64,000 nt of DNA from CAVOXO01 sp963700425 (GCA_963700425.1 CAVOXO010000001.1:1054001-1118000); one strand, 5' to 3'. Counted from the stretch's first letter, positions 44,735 to 53,976 are shown. Numbers and translations are program-made. The notes: generated from the sequence alone by a model not told the origin.

Positions 44735-44914
44735 ATGGCCGTACCCAAGAAGAAGATGTCGAAGTCCAAGAGCCGTTCCAGGCGTGCCTCTGCCTGGAAG
44801 CTCTCGGCGCCGGCGCAGAGCGTCTGTCCTCGCTGCGGCGTGACCAAGACCCCCCACGTCGTGTGCAACAACTGCGGCTGGTATCACGGCCGCCAGGCCC
44901 TCGACGTCGACTGA
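44735..44914 (+). CDS. rpmF: 50S ribosomal protein L32
   Basis: A 59-residue protein (ATG 44735). It begins MAVPKKKMSKSKSRSRRASA, the conserved basic N-terminus of L32, and ends with a zinc knuckle CPRCGVTKTPHVVCNNCGWY (CxxC-x9-CxxC), so it is the zinc-binding C+ form. It follows yceD, the near-universal order. It lies below common length cut-offs. Confidence 0.96.
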   Translation: MAVPKKKMSKSKSRSRRASAWKLSAPAQSVCPRCGVTKTPHVVCNNCGWYHGRQALDVD

Positions 44915-45059
44915 ACCTCCTCGATTCGCCGCTCTGGCAGCGGGCGGCCCGTTCGTTCCGCGAAGTGGCCTAGGATTCGTCGGCGTTCGTTGTCGAGTCG
45001 GACGGAGGGAGAACCTCGGACCGCCACGCCCTGCTCGTCGTGGACCCGAGGATCGCCAA

Positions 45060-45350
45060 GTGCCTGCGGAGACCCATACCCACAAGAACCCGCTCACGCG
45101 CGACGATGTCGTGCGCATCGTGATCGACTGCCTCGCCGAACTGCTCGAGGTGGAACCGTCGACCGTCGATGAAGCGGCCAGCTATGCCGAGGACCTGAAT
45201 GCCGATTCTCTCGCGTTGTACCAACTCGCGGAGCACATCGAGGAAGAGGTCGGCGAACGTACGGTCGGATTTCGCTTCGGCGACGACGATCTCGAAGACC
45301 TCAGGACCGTCGCCGACACCATCGACTATGTCGCAGCCAGAGTCTGTTGA
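45060..45350 (+). CDS. acpP: Acyl carrier protein
   Basis: A 96-residue four-helix carrier protein from GTG 45060. VRIVIDCLAELLEVEPSTVD is helix 1 and its loop; YAEDLNADSLALYQLAEHIE has the phosphopantetheine site at DSL (Ser about residue 50). The C-terminal part (DDDLEDLRTVADTIDYVAAR) is the usual helix 3-4 end. It is upstream of and overlapping rnc by 23 bases. plsX and fab genes, which often flank acpP, are absent. The 145 bases between rpmF and acpP contain no gene that I can see and probably the promoter. Confidence 0.9.
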   Translation: MPAETHTHKNPLTRDDVVRIVIDCLAELLEVEPSTVDEAASYAEDLNADSLALYQLAEHIEEEVGERTVGFRFGDDDLEDLRTVADTIDYVAARVC

Positions 45351-46059
45351 CGCGCCGGTCGATCCGGGGCTCCTCGATCTCGCAGACCGCCTCGGCCACA
45401 CCTTCGAACGCATCGATCAGCTGGAGCAGTCCCTTCGTCACCGGTCGTGGTGTGCGGAGAACGGTGGCGCGGCCTCCAACGAGCGGCTCGAATTCCTCGG
45501 CGATGCGGTTCTGCAACTCGCCATCACCCGTCGTCTCTTCGAGCTGTCGCCCGAGTTGCCCGAGGGAGTCCTGGCCCAGCGCCGAGCGGCCCTCGTCAAC
45601 ACGAGAACGCTCGCCGGTGCCGCCCGCCGGATGCAGCTCGGCGACTGGCTCCGGCTCGGTCGGGGAGAGATGTCGACGGGGGGCGCCGACAAGGACTCCA
45701 TACTCGCCGATGCCACCGAGGCGGTCATCGGCGCGGTGTACATCGACGCGGGAATCGATTCTGCGTCCGATGTCGTGTCGCGCCTGCTCGCGGAGGAGAT
45801 CGAGCGGGTCGAGGCCGGGCGCGACACCGGTGACCCCAAGTCCCGGCTGCAGGAAGTCGCCGCCCATGTCCTCGACGAAGTCCCCACCTACGACGTCGTG
45901 GGGGACGGACCCGACCACGAGCGTTCGTTCGAGGCCCGGGTGGAGCTCGGCGACGAGACATGGGGAACCGGCGAGGGCCGATCGAAGAAGGAAGCCGAGC
46001 AGGCAGCCGCCGCGGCGGCGCTGGAACGTCTGCACAACGAGGAGAGAGTCATCGAATGA
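45328..46059 (+). CDS. rnc: Ribonuclease III
   Basis: A 243-residue double-strand RNA endonuclease from ATG 45328, which overlaps acpP by 23 bases. The catalytic signature SNERLEFLGDAVLQLAITRR lies near residue 45 and the second metal site in SILADATEAVIGAVYIDAG near 115. The C-terminal dsRNA-binding domain is complete (DPKSRLQEVAAHVLDEVPTY, ERSFEARVELGDETWGTGEG, RSKKEAEQAAAAAALERL). It processes rRNA precursors. The stop overlaps the next ATG by four bases. Confidence 0.95.
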   Translation: MSQPESVDAPVDPGLLDLADRLGHTFERIDQLEQSLRHRSWCAENGGAASNERLEFLGDAVLQLAITRRLFELSPELPEGVLAQRRAALVNTRTLAGAARRMQLGDWLRLGRGEMSTGGADKDSILADATEAVIGAVYIDAGIDSASDVVSRLLAEEIERVEAGRDTGDPKSRLQEVAAHVLDEVPTYDVVGDGPDHERSFEARVELGDETWGTGEGRSKKEAEQAAAAAALERLHNEERVIE

Positions 46060-46889
46060 ACACCCCGGAACTGCCCGAGCTGGAGATCCTCCGGCGCGAC
46101 CTCGACAAGGACGTGGGGGGGAAGAAGATCAAGACGGTGACGTTGGTGTCCCCCGGCCTCTACAAGCGCGGTGGCACCAAGAAGCATGAGATCGGGCTCC
46201 TCGAAGGAATCAAGATCAAGGGGTTCTCGCGCAAGGGAACGTGGATCCTCGGGGCGCTCGAGAACGACCACACGCTCATGATCTCGCTCGGACTCGGCAG
46301 CGAGCTACGGCGGGCCGCCAACAAGGACACCGCACCGAAGGGCGTCGTGGCCACGTTGACGTTCACCCAGCAGGGACAGATGTGGCTCATCGACCCGAAG
46401 AAGAACGCCGAGATGTTCGTGATGCCCAATGAAGAGGTGGGCTCGGCGCTGGGCTCGATAGGTCTCGACCTCGTGGACGAACCGGTGTCGTGGACCAAGT
46501 TCGGCGAGATGGTGCTTCGCCGCAACGCGAAGCTGAAGACCGCGCTGATGGACCCTCAGGTCCTGGTGGGAATCGGGCCGGTCTACAGCGATGAGATCCT
46601 CTTCGAGGCCGGATTGCGCTACGACCGCATGCCCGAAACCCTGTCGACCCAGGAGATTCGGCGGCTCTACCGGGCGGCGGTCGAGATCATCCACGACGCG
46701 GTCAAGCACGGAGGAGCCACCATCGGCGCCGACGGCTTCCACACCCTCTCCGGAGCGACCGGTGGGTACAGCTCGATGATCAATGTCTTCGGGCGCCAGG
46801 GCGAGATGAGTCCCCGGGCACGAGGACCGATCGCCAAGGCTCGTTTCGGGTCGATCAGCACCTATTACTGCGAACAGACCCAGGTCTGA
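46056..46889 (+). CDS. Fpg/MutM-family protein with degenerate active site
   Basis: A 277-residue homologue of formamidopyrimidine-DNA glycosylase at the normal mutM site, coupled to rnc. The fold is plain (PELPELEILRRDL, GIGPVYSDEILFEAGL, HGGATIGADGFHTLSG), but the known functional residues have changed. The N-terminal Pro is preceded by MNT, so it cannot be the terminal imine-forming residue; the beta-hairpin Lys becomes Thr (RKGTWIL); HLGM becomes SLGL; DPRRFG becomes DPKKNAE; GIGN becomes GIGP; and the zinc finger keeps one of four Cys (MSPRARG, YYCEQTQ). It is intact in reading frame, so it is probably expressed. I infer a non-glycosylase role, perhaps DNA binding. Confidence 0.85.
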   Translation: MNTPELPELEILRRDLDKDVGGKKIKTVTLVSPGLYKRGGTKKHEIGLLEGIKIKGFSRKGTWILGALENDHTLMISLGLGSELRRAANKDTAPKGVVATLTFTQQGQMWLIDPKKNAEMFVMPNEEVGSALGSIGLDLVDEPVSWTKFGEMVLRRNAKLKTALMDPQVLVGIGPVYSDEILFEAGLRYDRMPETLSTQEIRRLYRAAVEIIHDAVKHGGATIGADGFHTLSGATGGYSSMINVFGRQGEMSPRARGPIAKARFGSISTYYCEQTQV

Positions 46890-46967
46890 GCCGTCCGCTG
46901 CGCCCGCTCGGGCCGGCGGCCCCAGACGCTATGGTGAGCGGCCACGGGCGGCGGTACGGGAGCACGG

Positions 46968-49900
46968 GTGTATCTGAAGACACTGGAAATCCGCGGTTTC
47001 AAGTCCTTCGCCGATGCGGCCACCCTCGAGCTCGAACCAGGGGTGACGGTCGTCGTGGGACCGAACGGTTCGGGCAAGTCGAACGTCGTCGACGCCATCG
47101 GATGGGTGCTCGGAGCGCAGAGACCTTCGGCCATCCGTTCACAGAAGATGGACGACGTGATCTTCGCCGGCTCCGCCAAGCGGCCCGCACTCGGACGGTC
47201 CGAGGTCGCCCTCACGATCGACAACGCCTCGGGGATGCTGCCGATCGACTTCACCGAGGTCACGATCTCGCGGACGCTGTTCCGTTCCGGTGACTCGGAG
47301 TACTCGCTCAACGGCGTCCCCTGCCGCCTGCTCGACATTCAGGAGCTGCTGAGCGACACCGGCGTCGGCCGTCAACAACACGTCATCATCAGCCAGGGTC
47401 AGATCGACGCCGTGCTCAACGCCAAGCCCGAGGACCGCCGTCTCATCATCGAAGAGGCAGCCGGCGTGCTCAAGTACCGGCGGCGCAAGGAGAAGTCCGA
47501 GAGGCGGCTGGCGTCGACCGAGGCCAACCTGTTGCGCATCCAGGACCTCCTCCGCGAGGTGAGGCGCCAACTGAGACCTCTGGAGCGACAGGCCGATGCG
47601 GCGCAGCGGCACGGAGCGCTGGTCGAGGAGACCCGCTCGCTCCAGCTCCACGTCCTCGGCAGGGAACTGGCACGACAACGCCGGGTCCTCGCGGAATCGG
47701 GGGTCGCCCAGACCTCCCTCAAGAGCACCGATCGGGAGATCCGCGCCGAACTCGCCACTCTCGACGCCCAGGTGCTCGCCACCGAAGCCGATCTCTCTGC
47801 GGCGGGCGGCGTGGACGTGAGCGACGCCCTGGTGCGATACGAGTCGTTGCGCGAGCGCGCCCTCGGGGTCCGGTCGCTCCTCGCGGAGCGTCAGCGGGGC
47901 ATCGAACGGGACCGACGGTCCTTCGTCGACGAGGCTGTCGTCGCATCGCTCGAGGCCGAAGCGGCTGAGGTTCGACACGATCTGGCCGCGCTCGACGTGG
48001 AAGCCCCGAAGGTGGCGGCGGCGGCGGCCGAGCTGAATGCCGCCGAGTCCGATCTCGTGGTCGCCCGCGCCCGGTTCGAGTCCGAATGGGGAACCCCTGC
48101 ATCGCTGTCCCTGAACGAGGCTGCCGAGGTCCGCGGTGAACTCGCCGCCCTGGAAGCCGCCATGGAGAGGTCGGCATCGGATCTCCGGAGGGTCGAGTCG
48201 CGACGCGGGTCCCTGGCTGAACGTACGGCCAGGCTGACCGCCGATCGCGACCGGTACGCGGCCGACCACGCCGATCATGTGGCCCGCGCGCCTCAGGAGG
48301 AGGCGGCTGCCGCGGCCGCGGCGACGGCCCACGACGCCGCTCAGGATCGGCTGGTCGCCGCTGACGAGGGCGCGCACCAGGCGGCGGGGGAGCATCGCAG
48401 TTGGCAGGCTCGGGCCGAAGCTCTCGAGCTGGCCCTCGACGAGGCCCGCCAGGGTGCCGGAGCCGAGAAGGTCGCCGGCATCGACGGGGTCCTCGGCACG
48501 TTGCAGGACGTCGTCGACGTGGACGAGGGGTGGGACGCAGCCTTCGAGGCCGCGGCCGGCGACGCGATGCGAGCCGTGGTCGTCGACTCGCCACGGGCGG
48601 GTCGCGCGGCCCTCGACGCCCTCACCGCTGCCGACCTCGGCGGCGCCGTGCTCCCACCGGTCGGCACGCCGGGTGCCGCGCTCCCGACCGGCCTGTCAGC
48701 CATGCGGGACAGGGTGCGTGCCACCCATGGCGGTGTCGACTCGTTGCTGGACAATCTGCTCTCGGGCGTCGTCGCCCATGAGGGAACGTGGCGCGACGCC
48801 ATCGATGTGGCCCTGCAGCACCCGACGCTCCACGTCGTCACCCGCGACGGTGCGAGGTTCGGCTCCCTCGGATGGCGGGTCGGCGCGCAGGGTTCCGTAG
48901 CGACGCGGGCAGCCCTCGACGAGGCCCGGCGGCGTGCCGACGAAGCGGGCCTGCTCGCCGACGAGACGGGCCGCCGTCTCATCGAGGCCAGAACCGCCGA
49001 ACGCACGGCCCGCGACGCCGCCACGGAGACCCGCCGGGACCTCGACGCCTTCGGCGTCAGGCTGACCAACCTCGGCGCAGCCCTCGAGCGCACCGAGGCC
49101 GACCTCGCCGAGGCCCTCTCGGAGCTCGAGACGACCGACGCGCACCTCGGCGAGCTGAAAGAACGGGTGGGTCGTGAGACCGGCCGCCACGTCGAGCTGT
49201 CGGCCCGGATTCCGGCACTGGAAGCCGCCGAGGCGGAAGCCGACGAGCGGGCCCGCCGCGAATCCGTGGCGCGACGCGAGCTCGAAGAGCGATCCGAGAC
49301 GGTCGGGGCGCTCCGCACCGACGTCGAGGTCAAGGTGGCCGGGGTCGAGGAGCGGCGACGGTTCCTTCGGGGCCGCATGGAGCAGCTCGACATCCGCCTG
49401 CAACGCCATGCAGCCGACAGGGCGGGCGCGGAACAGCGCCTCGCCGAGCTCGACGCTCGAGCGGAGGTCACCGCGATCATCGGGGCGTTCGTCGCCGATC
49501 GCCTCACCGACATCGACGATGTGCTGGGAGGATTGCGCGACGCTCGACGGGCACAGTCGGAGCGCACCCGGGCCCAGACCGTCCGTCTCGACGAGCTCAG
49601 ACGAGAACGGTCGGCCGCCGAGAAGCGCCTCGAGGAGGTCCGAGAGCGACTCCAGCGAGCCGAGATCGCCGACGCCGAGACCAGGATCCGGCTCGAGGCC
49701 GCCACCGCCCAGGCGCGGGACGAGCTCGATGTCGAGCCCGAGGTGGCCATGTCGTCGGAGTGCCCCGAGCTTCCCGAGGGCGCATCCCCTCAGGGTCGAC
49801 TGCGTGAACTCGAGCGCGAGCTTCGACTGATGGGGCCGATCAACCCGCTGGCGCTCGAGGAGTTCACGGCCCTCTCCGAACGTCATGAGTTCCTCCAGGG

Positions 49901-50438
49901 ACAGCTCGACGACATCCGCCACAGCCGCCGGGAACTGACCAAGATCATCACCGCCGTCGACGAGGAGATCGTCAAGGTCTTCTCTGCCGCATATGCGGAC
50001 GTATCGGAGAACTTCGGGCGTCTCTTCGAGACTCTCTTCCCCGGGGGTCAGGGGTCGTTGTCGCTCACCGAGCCGTCCAACCTCCTCGAGACCGGGATCG
50101 AGATCTCCGCCCGACCCTCCGGCAAGAACGTGAGAAAGCTCTCCCTGCTCTCGGGCGGGGAGAGATCATTGACGGCGCTGGCGTACCTGTTCGCCATCTT
50201 CCGGAGTCGCCCGTCGCCGTTCTACGTGATGGACGAGGTGGAGGCCGCTCTCGACGACGTGAACCTTCACCGCTTCCTCAATCTCGTGGCGGAGTTCCGG
50301 TCCACCGCCCAGCTGGTGATCGTGTCCCACCAGAAGCGCACGATGGAAGCCGCCGATGTTCTCTACGGCGTGACCATGGAGCCGGGCGGCTCCTCGAAGG
50401 TCCTGTCCGAGAGGGTCGGAGCCACGGACTCGACGTGA
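46968..50438 (+). CDS. smc: Chromosome segregation protein SMC
   Basis: A 1,156-residue SMC ATPase from GTG 46968 (MYLKTLEIRGFKSFADAATL). The N-terminal head has VVVGPNGSGKSNVVDAIGWV (Walker A) and the Q-loop region VIISQGQIDAVLNAKPEDRR. Coiled coil 1 follows, the hinge lies at about residues 505-640 (GIDGVLGTLQDVVDVDEGWD, RAVVVDSPRAGRAALDALTA), then coil 2, and the C-terminal head has KLSLLSGGERSLTALAYLFA (signature) and FYVMDEVEAALDDVNLHRFL (Walker B). It condenses and separates chromosomes with ScpA/ScpB, which are not in the window. It is convergent with the lipoprotein gene. Confidence 0.96.
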   Translation: MYLKTLEIRGFKSFADAATLELEPGVTVVVGPNGSGKSNVVDAIGWVLGAQRPSAIRSQKMDDVIFAGSAKRPALGRSEVALTIDNASGMLPIDFTEVTISRTLFRSGDSEYSLNGVPCRLLDIQELLSDTGVGRQQHVIISQGQIDAVLNAKPEDRRLIIEEAAGVLKYRRRKEKSERRLASTEANLLRIQDLLREVRRQLRPLERQADAAQRHGALVEETRSLQLHVLGRELARQRRVLAESGVAQTSLKSTDREIRAELATLDAQVLATEADLSAAGGVDVSDALVRYESLRERALGVRSLLAERQRGIERDRRSFVDEAVVASLEAEAAEVRHDLAALDVEAPKVAAAAAELNAAESDLVVARARFESEWGTPASLSLNEAAEVRGELAALEAAMERSASDLRRVESRRGSLAERTARLTADRDRYAADHADHVARAPQEEAAAAAAATAHDAAQDRLVAADEGAHQAAGEHRSWQARAEALELALDEARQGAGAEKVAGIDGVLGTLQDVVDVDEGWDAAFEAAAGDAMRAVVVDSPRAGRAALDALTAADLGGAVLPPVGTPGAALPTGLSAMRDRVRATHGGVDSLLDNLLSGVVAHEGTWRDAIDVALQHPTLHVVTRDGARFGSLGWRVGAQGSVATRAALDEARRRADEAGLLADETGRRLIEARTAERTARDAATETRRDLDAFGVRLTNLGAALERTEADLAEALSELETTDAHLGELKERVGRETGRHVELSARIPALEAAEAEADERARRESVARRELEERSETVGALRTDVEVKVAGVEERRRFLRGRMEQLDIRLQRHAADRAGAEQRLAELDARAEVTAIIGAFVADRLTDIDDVLGGLRDARRAQSERTRAQTVRLDELRRERSAAEKRLEEVRERLQRAEIADAETRIRLEAATAQARDELDVEPEVAMSSECPELPEGASPQGRLRELERELRLMGPINPLALEEFTALSERHEFLQGQLDDIRHSRRELTKIITAVDEEIVKVFSAAYADVSENFGRLFETLFPGGQGSLSLTEPSNLLETGIEISARPSGKNVRKLSLLSGGERSLTALAYLFAIFRSRPSPFYVMDEVEAALDDVNLHRFLNLVAEFRSTAQLVIVSHQKRTMEAADVLYGVTMEPGGSSKVLSERVGATDST

Positions 50439-50460
50439 GATCGACGGCCGGGACGGCCGG

Positions 50461-50781
50461 TCAGGGATCCTCGGTGGTGGAGGGCGCGGCGTCGGAATCC
50501 GGGTCCGAGCCACCGTTCGAGTCCCGCAGGCATCGGGTGAGTACGGCTTCGAGTCGATCCGCCGTCGCCGAGGACACGTCGTCGCCGACGCCGTTCTCCG
50601 CGATGTCATCGATCACCTCTTCGTCGTCGACGATCGCCGCGTAGACGCATCGGGCCTGCTCCTCGGGAACGGAGTAGGACGTCAGGTCCTCGACGAACTG
50701 ATCCTCGTCGAGACCTCCGCCACCGCAGCCGCACAGGGCGGCCGAGGCCAGGAGGAGAACGGCCACGACGACGCTGCGCAT
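50461..50781 (-). CDS. Putative small lipoprotein (106 aa)
   Basis: From ATG 50781 (MRSVVVAVLLLASAALCGCG). The N-terminus is a signal peptide with a lipobox-like end (ALCGC) and a Gly tract, then an acidic soluble domain: DEDQFVEDLTSYSVPEEQAR, CVYAAIVDDEEVIDDIAENG, RLEAVLTRCLRDS, with two cysteines likely joined by a disulfide, and a low-complexity Ser/Asp/Thr tail. It is the last gene of the moxR-DUF58-vWA run, 65 bases behind the vWA gene. No family recognised. Confidence 0.65.
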   Translation of the reverse strand: MRSVVVAVLLLASAALCGCGGGGLDEDQFVEDLTSYSVPEEQARCVYAAIVDDEEVIDDIAENGVGDDVSSATADRLEAVLTRCLRDSNGGSDPDSDAAPSTTEDP

Positions 50782-50846
50782 CGGCTCATGGTAGCGACGA
50801 CGACATGCCGGTCCGCGTGTCGTCGGTGTGGTGGGACCCCGAGTGG

Positions 50847-51815
50847 TCAGGGGATCCGCTGATACCACCACAGGGCCAGGACCGAGGCGACGCCGAGAAG
50901 TCCGAGCGCGGGGGCGAGGAACTTCCAGGAGATCTCCGTTTCCTTCTCCTCGAAGGCGAACGATCCGCCGAGCTCGTCGTAGACCGACGACAGGTCGGCT
51001 TCGCTGGCGGCCTCGAACGCGGTACCCCCGGTGCCGTCGGCCAGGTCGGCCAGAGGTTCGGGGCGGACCGGAACCGCCACGGTGTCATCGATCCCGTCGC
51101 CGTTCTCGTCCTCCTGGATCGTCCCGTCAGCGGTCCCGTACGCGATCGTGTAGACGGGCACGCCGGCATCCACCGCCGGCTGGACGGCGTCGAGCGTGGG
51201 TCGTCCGACGGTGGTGTCGCCATCGGAGAGCAGCACGATTGCCGCGGGTGGTGTGTCCTCGGTCTCGGGATTGGCGGTGTCGATCGCCGCCAGCGAGGCA
51301 TACACCGCGTCGCCGATCGACGTCCCGTAGTCCAGATCCAGCCGGTTGATCGCACCGCTGACCTGGCCGAGGTCGGTGGTCGGACTCACGTCGACGCTCA
51401 CCACCCCGTTGAACGAGACGAGCCCGACCTTGATGCCCTCGGGGAGATCCTCGACGAAGGCCGTCGCCGCGTCCTTGGCGGCGTTGATCCGGCTCGGTTC
51501 GACGTCCTCGGCCCGCATCGACACCGATGTGTCGATCGCCAGGATGATGGTCGACTGTTCGGTGGCGACCTTCTCCGTCCCCACGGGCTGGGCGACCGCC
51601 ACGACCCCGAGGGCCAGCGCGGCGAGCTGCATGACGGCGATGAGGTGGCGCTTCCACGCGGGCGACCTGACCGAGATCTTGTCCAGCAGAGCCAGATTGG
51701 AGAACGCGATGGCCGAACGGGAGCGTCGGAACTGGACGACGACGTATGCCACCGCCAGCGCGGCGACGGCGAGCAACCACCACAGCCGGTCGGGACTCAG
51801 GAAGTCGAGATTCAC
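50847..51815 (-). CDS. vWA-domain membrane protein (BatA/BatB-like)
   Basis: A 322-residue protein from GTG 51815 (MNLDFLSPDRLWWLLAVAAL). Two N-terminal membrane helices (LWWLLAVAALAVAYVVVQF and HLIAVMQLAALALGVVAVAQ) frame a basic loop; the von Willebrand A domain from about 90 has the MIDAS motif ILAIDTSVSMRAEDV (DxSxS), TSIGDAVYASL and VLLSDGDTTVG; a C-terminal helix (WKFLAPALGLLGVASVLALW) closes it. This is the Bat layout. A calcium-like DENGDGIDD loop lies inside the domain. It overlaps the DUF58 stop by four bases. Confidence 0.87.
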   Translation of the reverse strand: MNLDFLSPDRLWWLLAVAALAVAYVVVQFRRSRSAIAFSNLALLDKISVRSPAWKRHLIAVMQLAALALGVVAVAQPVGTEKVATEQSTIILAIDTSVSMRAEDVEPSRINAAKDAATAFVEDLPEGIKVGLVSFNGVVSVDVSPTTDLGQVSGAINRLDLDYGTSIGDAVYASLAAIDTANPETEDTPPAAIVLLSDGDTTVGRPTLDAVQPAVDAGVPVYTIAYGTADGTIQEDENGDGIDDTVAVPVRPEPLADLADGTGGTAFEAASEADLSSVYDELGGSFAFEEKETEISWKFLAPALGLLGVASVLALWWYQRIP

Positions 51816-52737
51816 GGCGCCGCCTTCGAGACGTTGGCGTGACGTCGCTTCTGTGCGGACACGTGTCGGGCGAAGTCGCCGAGCCAGTCGCGGTCGGTAC
51901 GCAACTGGAGATGATCGGCGCCCGCGCCGCGGATGGCCGACGCGATGGCGGCCCGCTGAGCCGCTGCGCCGGCGGCGTATCGTCTGCGGAGACCTGCGGA
52001 CGACGTGTCGATCTCGCGTACCCGTCCCGTCTCGGGGTCCGTGAGGGTGAGGACGCCCACCTTCGGGAGCTCCAGCTCCCGGGGGTCGACGACCTCGACC
52101 GCGAGGACGTGATGGCGGTAGCTGAGGGTCGCGAGCGGCTGGGACCAGCCGTCGGGGTCGTCGAGGAAGTCGGAGATGACGACGGCGAGTCCCCGTCGCT
52201 TCATCACCGCGCCGGCCCTCTGCAGCGCGGGCCCGAGCGGAGCCGCCCGACCGCGAGTCGTCCCGTTCGGTGCGGGCGACGCGGTCCAGTATCGACATCA
52301 GGTGCTGTCCGTCCGGAACGGGCCGGGAGTATCTCGGCCCGACCGCCCCACGACACGATGCTCCCGATCCGGTTGCCGCCGCGCGACGTGAGGAATCCGA
52401 CCGCCGCTGCGGCGGCGAGAACGAGATCACGCTTCTCCATCTCGGCGGTCCCGAAATCGAGGCTCGGTGAGCAGTCGGCGATGATCCAGGCCTCGAGTTC
52501 GCGGTCGGCGATCGTGTCCCGCACGTGGAGCGAGTTGGTGCGGGCGGTGACGCTCCAGTCGATTCGCCGGACGTCGTCGCCGGGTTGGTAGTCCCGGGCC
52601 TCTCCCGGCTCGCTGCCGTGACCAGGGACCAGCCCGGTGTAGTCACCGTGGAGAATCCCGTCGAGGCGGCGGGTCACGTCGATCTCCATCCGGCGGAGAA
52701 CGCTCGATGCGCGACCGGAGTCGGTGGATGTCGTCAC
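51812..52737 (-). CDS. DUF58-family protein, two frameshifts
   Basis: From GTG 52737, whose codon overlaps the moxR stop (GTGA). The first frame carries the DUF58 hallmark GEARDYQPGDDVRRIDWSVT and AWIIADCSPSLDFG (a vWA-like DxSxS). The frame changes near 52,315 to SILDRVARTERDD and near 52,243 to PALQRAGAVMKRRGLAVVIS, then DFLDDPDGW through to 51812. Both are mended by single-base changes in G/C-rich runs. DUF58 proteins act with MoxR AAA ATPases and Bat-type vWA proteins, which is exactly this operon. Likely intact in the organism. Confidence 0.78.
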
Positions 52738-53797
52738 GGCGACGACGAACCCCAGCTGGGGGTGTCCACCGTGGTTCCGTAGTAGTCGTCGGTCGGCCCC
52801 GACAGGGCGGATGGCTGGACCGAAGGGGCCGGAACGCTGGCCAGTAACCTGCGAGACGATCTGATCGGGGGAGATGTCCTGTGCGAGTGCCTCGTAGGTC
52901 ACCACGATGCGGTGGCGCAGGATCTCGGGAGCAACGTCGAAGACGTCCTGGGGCACGACGTAGGTGCGACCGCGCAACAGCGCCATGGCCCGACCCGCAC
53001 GGATGAGACCGATGCTGGCCCGCGGACTGGCCCCGTATTCGACGAGGGGAGCGAGGTCGGCCATCCCGTACGCGTCGGGACTGCGGGTCGACAGCACCAG
53101 GTTCACCGCGTACTCGGTGACGCCCCGATCGCAGTACATGTCCTCGGCGGCCGCCTGGAGCGTGCCGACCTGGTCGAGCCGAGCACCTCCGACGCCACGG
53201 ACGGGTGAGCTCCCATCCGCTGGACGATCTCGAGTTCTTCGAGGGGCGTGGGGTAGCCGAGGACGATCTTCATGAGGAAGCGATCGCGCTGGGCCTCGGG
53301 AAGCGGGTAGACGCCCTCGTTCTCGATGGGATTCTGGGTGGCCAGGACGAGGAAGGGCGACGGCACCGGGTGGGTGCTGCCGCCGATGGTGACCTGTTGT
53401 TCGGCCATGACCTCGAGCAGCGCGCTCTGCACCTTGGCCGGAGCACGGTTGATCTCGTCCGCGAGGAGGAAGTTGGTGAACACCGGGCCGAGTTCGACGT
53501 CGAACTTCTCCGACGATGACTTGTAGATGCGGGTGCCCACGATGTCGGCGGGAAGCAGGTCCGGCGTGAACTGGATGCGGGCGTACTGGCCGCCCACGGC
53601 GGTGGCCAGCGGTCTCGACCATCAAGGGTCTTGGCCAGCCCGGGGACGCTTTCGAGGAGGCAGTGTCCTCCGGCGACGAGGCTCTACGAGGATGCGCTCG
53701 ACCGGCGCGGTCCTGTCCCACGATGACCTTGCGCATCTCGAAGAGGACTCTTTTCCAGCTGCTCTGCGGCGGGCGCATCGTCGGGGTTCGGCGACAT
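52734..53797 (-). CDS. MoxR-type AAA+ ATPase, multiply frameshifted
   Basis: Read in order across frames: SPNPDDAPAAEQLEKS, then LFEMRKVIVGQDRA, GHCLLESVPGLAKTLMVET (Walker A region, split by indels), GGQYARIQFTPDLLPADIVG, FTNFLLADEINRAPAKVQSA (Walker B and sensor), FLVLATQNPIENEGVYPLPE, and LDQVGTLQAAAEDMYCDRGV to the AAA lid. Shifts are near 53,178, 52,846 (an extra A), and at least four between 53,590 and 53,760. After correction it ends DTPSWGSSSP at 52734, coupled to DUF58. MoxR ATPases help mature partner proteins, here most likely the DUF58 and vWA products. Start (ATG 53797) is tentative. Confidence 0.78.
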
Positions 53798-53976
53798 CGT
53801 GATCTCCAGGTGTTCGGCCAAGTGGGGCAAGTTCGACCACGGTACGGACTCGTGCGCATCACCGGGCGGATTGCTCTGAGGGGTGTCTCAGGCGATGTCC
53901 GACCGTCGTATGCTCGCCGACGAATGTCAGTCACCGTTCTCCTTCTCGTGCTCGTCGCCGTCGTTCGTCGCTGCTG

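Noticed and set aside
44915..45059. Possible small gene or RNA between rpmF and acpP
   Set aside because: No frame with start, stop and plausible composition, and no clear hairpin; best left as a promoter-bearing gap.
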